Part shown: positions 61,008 through 64,000 of the stretch, in pieces | Layout of the letters: each line of letters begins with the position of its first letter | Position numbering within the stretch: position 1 is the first letter of the stretch | From: an uncultured Duncaniella sp. | GTDB taxonomy: Bacteria; Bacteroidota; Bacteroidia; Bacteroidales; Muribaculaceae | Direction: 5' to 3' | Assembly: GCA_910586305.1 (NCBI GenBank) | Contig: CAJUGS010000003.1 | Span: 42,897 to 106,896, forward strand | DNA: 64,000 bases | Translations under genes and position numbers: made by a program | Notes under the pieces: generated by a model | What the model saw: only the letters and a program-made list of their open reading frames with translations | What the model was told of the DNA's origin: nothing | The model's database searches: none

Positions 61008-63506
61008 CTATCTATTGATAATAAATATTTGGAAAATACCATGAGAATGACCTAAAATAGATGAAGACCTATCATTAGATTCTCCCCAGGTCCAATAAGA
61101 CACTTTATTCCCAGTTATTCCTGTTAATTGGACATAATGGTTGGGAATAGCAAAAGGTGGATTTGTAATACTTTCACCTGCATGATGAACTAACCCGATG
61201 ACAAAGAATTTAGAATAATTTGTCTGCCGAAGAGCATAATGCGTCGGATATGGACTTATCGTCCTTACCGTTGCACCAACATAATTCGTGAGGAAGTTTT
61301 CTACTTTTCCCGGCGTCATCAAAGTGTTTAATCCAGATTCGGATTTAAATGGATTAAATGAAAGCACACTGTTTGCTGAATTAATTATTGCTCCTTGAAC
61401 AATTGCATCAACAGATGTCATACTAGCAGAAATAAGCTCATCCGTAGTTCCGGTCTTCATTTCATTAGTTACTGAAATCGTCACATCATTATTAGATGCA
61501 GAACCAGTAGTGTATAATGAAATTGCCGTCTGAACATATAATTCAGGTCTTTCCTCTGCCATATATTTAGATATAGCTGCGGCGCCACAACATCCATTTC
61601 TCCCTTGATTCACACTTCTTGGATTTTGAATATGATTTCTCAAAGACTTTACAAAGTCTTCCTTAGGTATATTCTGGAAAACAGAAGATGTGGATTGAAA
61701 TTCAAAATTGTCAATTTCCGTAAGGGCTCTCTTTTGAGCTTCTTCATCCGCCATACCAGAAGGATCAATTAGGATAACAGGATTATTATGACAATAAATA
61801 TATGAACTTATATTGGGATAATTCTCATGTAACGGATCCGTTGACATCCAAAGGCTGAGTCGCGGATCGTAGTAGCGGGCACCGTAGTAGTACATACCGG
61901 TCTCCTCGTCAAACTCTTTCGCGTTGAAGAGATAAGGCGTGTTCCATACGTTGTTGCGCTCCTCGATGAAGACCTCGCCGAAGGGTACATACTCTATGTG
62001 CTGCACCACTTCACCGTCAAGGTTGGTGATAAAGCTGGAGCTTCCGAGGTGGTCAGGGTGATAGAAGAACTGCAGGTTCTCGTAGTTGTCCGGATCTTTG
62101 AACGACCGCGAAACCGCGCGAGCCTGTGCCTTCCGAGCCTGAGCAACTGCCGCCTCAATAGAACCGTCGTTGCAGCAGAATCCTTCGCCATCGGCATAGT
62201 TGTCGTTGTCGGTGCCGTTGTAGGGAACATCGAAGAACTTGTAGTTGTCCTTGATGACCTGCTGCTGTGCGGCATACTTCGACTTGTAGTCAACCGAAAG
62301 ACCGTCGGTGTTCGCACCGGCATACTCTATACGACGCGGGTCTGAGCCGTAGGAGGCAAAATCGCCGACCTTCGACACGATTCTCTGTGAACCTGCGTAG
62401 ATATGCTTGGTGTAGCGGCCGCCCTGATTGGCCACGAGATACGGGCTGACATAGAGCGAGAATTTGGCGGTGTTGGTCGAGCCGCCGGAGAAAACCCCGT
62501 TGACATAGACCTGATCGCTTTCGCCCGAAGTCTTGACAGTGCGCTCTCCGTCTGCGTCGTACCAATAGTTGGAGACGAAACCGTTGTCGTCAACTGCAAG
62601 CAGACGATTCTCCTCATCCCAGATGAGCTTGCGCTCACCGACACTGTTGTCCCTATGTCCGTCAGTCATAACCCGGTTGGTGTTTACATAGACAAGATTG
62701 CCGTTCTTGTCATAGGTGTAACCATGACCGTTCTCGATTTGTTGACCTTCGGGAGTCTCCTCAGTGCGATAATTAACATCCTTTACACTTTCGAGCTGGA
62801 ATTTCTTCCCTTCTTCCGAGCCGTAGGTATAAGTGAGGTCATAACCGACATTGAGGGTGCCGTTAAACTGCACATTGTCCTGAGTGAGATGCTGGCTCTT
62901 CGACTTGATGCGGTGCATATTGTCATAGCCCATAGCGAGGGTATAGGAGGCAGACTTGTTGTCGGCTCCGGTGTAAGTACCCGTCGCGGTGGTGAGACGA
63001 TAGAGACCGTCATAAGTATAGGTGTGCGACATCTGGCCGCCGGCATTGCCGTTGGCGGGGAGCGATGTGTTGTTGGCAACCGAAAGAACATTGCTGACCG
63101 CGTCAAACGTATAGGCGTTGTCCATAATGGATGTGCCTCCGCTGTTAACCGCGAGATTGCTCAAACGGCGACGGTCGTCGTAGGTGTAGAATGTCTCTGC
63201 ACCGTTGCAATACTTCAGATAGCTGCGCTGCTCGAACTTGTCGTAACCCAGTTTGGTAATGTAGTCGTAACCGTAGGACTTCTCACCGCGAACCTTTTCA
63301 AGAAGGCCTCCGAGATTGTAGGAGTAGGTGACTTTCTCCTCGTCGGGATAGATCATCTCGATGAGTCGGTTGTGGCTGTCGTAAGTCCACTGGGTGACGT
63401 AGGTTGCAATCGCCTGATTAGGCACGATGAGAGTGCGGCGTGTCTTGGTCTGATTTAAGGTCACACCATTATCAATAGATATGCTTATACATCGCGTCAG
63501 AATCAT
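61008..63506 (-). CDS. Short Rhs-repeat protein with C-terminal papain/C39-like cysteine-peptidase domain
   Basis: The 832 residues contain YD/Rhs repeats (YDSHNRLIEMIYPD at about 42, YDGLYRLTTATG, YDKNGNLVYVN). The conserved core end (AKEFDEETGMYYYGARYYDPRLSLWMSTDP in part, then NNPVILIDPSG) finishes at about residue 585. The variable tip, 586-832, has VNQGRNGCCGAAAI with Gln634 and Cys639/640, then NHYVQLTG with His790 and SYWTWGE at 804-808. This is the Gln-Cys-His order of papain/C39-like peptidases. The tip is visibly AT-richer than the core. At 832 residues, with no signal peptide, it is much shorter than usual Rhs toxins. It has its own promoter. Confidence 0.8.
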   Translation of the reverse strand: MILTRCISISIDNGVTLNQTKTRRTLIVPNQAIATYVTQWTYDSHNRLIEMIYPDEEKVTYSYNLGGLLEKVRGEKSYGYDYITKLGYDKFEQRSYLKYCNGAETFYTYDDRRRLSNLAVNSGGTSIMDNAYTFDAVSNVLSVANNTSLPANGNAGGQMSHTYTYDGLYRLTTATGTYTGADNKSASYTLAMGYDNMHRIKSKSQHLTQDNVQFNGTLNVGYDLTYTYGSEEGKKFQLESVKDVNYRTEETPEGQQIENGHGYTYDKNGNLVYVNTNRVMTDGHRDNSVGERKLIWDEENRLLAVDDNGFVSNYWYDADGERTVKTSGESDQVYVNGVFSGGSTNTAKFSLYVSPYLVANQGGRYTKHIYAGSQRIVSKVGDFASYGSDPRRIEYAGANTDGLSVDYKSKYAAQQQVIKDNYKFFDVPYNGTDNDNYADGEGFCCNDGSIEAAVAQARKAQARAVSRSFKDPDNYENLQFFYHPDHLGSSSFITNLDGEVVQHIEYVPFGEVFIEERNNVWNTPYLFNAKEFDEETGMYYYGARYYDPRLSLWMSTDPLHENYPNISSYIYCHNNPVILIDPSGMADEEAQKRALTEIDNFEFQSTSSVFQNIPKEDFVKSLRNHIQNPRSVNQGRNGCCGAAAISKYMAEERPELYVQTAISLYTTGSASNNDVTISVTNEMKTGTTDELISASMTSVDAIVQGAIINSANSVLSFNPFKSESGLNTLMTPGKVENFLTNYVGATVRTISPYPTHYALRQTNYSKFFVIGLVHHAGESITNPPFAIPNHYVQLTGITGNKVSYWTWGESNDRSSSILGHSHGIFQIFIINR

Positions 63507-63541
63507 TACAGGAGTTGAGATTGCTATTCCATCTTAATTAA

Positions 63542-63572
63542 CAAAATTACGGATAATATTTAAACCAACAAT
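63542..63572 (-). promoter_or_regulatory. Promoter of the rhs gene
   Basis: Minus strand: ATTG (63572-63569), 19-nt spacer, TAATTTTG (63549-63542). The leader is about 32 nt, so the short rhs frame is an independent unit and not just the tail of a longer gene. Confidence 0.65.
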
Positions 63573-63627
63573 GCGATATGCTGAAAAACATATCAGTATT
63601 ACTCCGATTAAAAGAGATTAAAAGAGA

Positions 63628-63664
63628 AATGCCACCGAAAGCTCATGTAGCTGCCGGTGGCATT
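63628..63664 (-). terminator. Terminator after the membrane-protein gene
   Basis: Minus strand: AATGCCACCG (63664-63655) pairs with CGGTGGCATT (63637-63628), then TTCTCTTTTAATCTCTTTTAATC, which is also a short direct repeat. Confidence 0.8.
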
Positions 63665-63672
63665 GATATAGA

Positions 63673-64000
63673 TTAGGGATTGGAGGGATAGTAGTTTACG
63701 AAAGTGGTGTCGGCTTGGGTTCTATGCTCATGATGTCGGATTAACGACCTCATGCTGTCAACTTCGTTGGGCTTGCCGTGGAGCATAAGGCGTTCACGGT
63801 GCATTACCACATTCATGTCGCGGTTAAGTCCACGCTCGTAACGGTAGAGCCATTCCACATTCTCCAGTTTGCAGTTTTTATCGAACAGGTAGAAGAATCC
63901 GTAGCCGAATCCTCCGGCGGCGATAAGTAGAACAGCAAAGATGGCATAGACCCAATGTGGGGTAGCACGCCACCATTGCCCCCAGATTATCGACTGGGCT
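63673..64000 (-). CDS. Membrane protein, C-terminal 108 residues (start outside the window)
   Basis: The frame is open to the window edge. It shows QWWRATPHWVYAIFAVLLIA, a membrane helix (YAIFAVLLIAAGGFGYGFFYLF overall), then KNCKLENVEWLYRYERGLNRDMN and a basic C-terminus ending NYYPSNP. The family is unknown. A terminator follows, so it is separate from rhs although on the same strand. Confidence 0.65.
   Translation of the reverse strand, partial: AQSIIWGQWWRATPHWVYAIFAVLLIAAGGFGYGFFYLFDKNCKLENVEWLYRYERGLNRDMNVVMHRERLMLHGKPNEVDSMRSLIRHHEHRTQADTTFVNYYPSNP

Noticed and set aside
62403..63458. 351-codon open frame antisense to rhs
   Set aside because: It arises from the codon bias of the rhs core; repetitive valine/isoleucine-rich translation, no promoter or ribosome site.
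1..64000. CRISPR arrays, tRNA genes, rRNA genes and transposases
   Set aside because: I looked in the intergenic gaps for spaced direct repeats, tRNA-like GGTTCGA arms and transposase motifs and saw none; a dedicated scan was not possible.

Overview
The window is a stretch of a Bacteroidales chromosome. Muribaculaceae is my best guess at family level, but this is inferred from overall gene content only. Three things support the order. It carries SprA and PorV (type IX secretion family), formate-dependent PurT, and several TPR/membrane/helix-turn-helix regulators. At least twenty intergenic gaps carry the Bacteroidetes promoter pair, TTTG or TTG near -33 and TAnnTTTG near -7, 19-21 nt apart in the best cases. 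Intrinsic terminators are common. I saw no tRNA, rRNA, CRISPR array or transposase gene.

Region by region. 1-11.0 kb is housekeeping: the start of a sensor histidine kinase, class I fumarase, mutS2, recR, panC-panD, ffh, folD, htpG. 11.0-17.9 kb: a small outer-membrane barrel, uvrA, a DUF2027/Smr protein and an EFR1-type flavodoxin/ferredoxin, then thyA-folA on the other strand. 17.9-31.0 kb (minus strand): a membrane polyferredoxin, ispF, porV, rlmD, the 2,484-residue sprA and ruvA. 31.1-33.1 kb: ligA. 33.9-45.9 kb (minus strand): a TPR/HTH membrane regulator, a 1,878-residue alpha-2-macroglobulin-like protein, an ECF sigma/anti-sigma/Spy-like cluster, a GT2 glycosyltransferase, mtaB and an Lrp/AsnC regulator. 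46.2-54.5 kb: lptD, a probable non-coding RNA, folE-SPOR-tpiA, purT and a second TPR/HTH regulator. 54.5-59.2 kb: an ABC-F protein with an elaborate leader, an unknown gene and a third TPR/HTH regulator that begins as a lipoprotein.

59.2-64 kb is accessory DNA. It holds a decapitated TetR gene with a second diverged 3' copy, a short Rhs-repeat protein ending in an AT-rich papain/C39-like cysteine-peptidase domain, a lipoprotein gene in the position of an immunity gene, a perfect 16-bp hairpin between those two, and the 3' end of a membrane-protein gene.

How genes fit together: folA and thyA are coupled in folate and thymidylate metabolism, with folD and folE elsewhere. MutS2, RecR, UvrA, RuvA, LigA and the Smr protein are DNA maintenance functions. 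LptD, PorV, SprA and the small barrel serve the outer membrane. The most unusual parts are the Rhs cysteine-peptidase/lipoprotein pair, the orphan transcription unit between lptD and folE, the leader of the ABC-F gene, the interlocked ruvA/ligA promoters, and a set of genes whose -7 box lies only 4-8 nt before the start codon.
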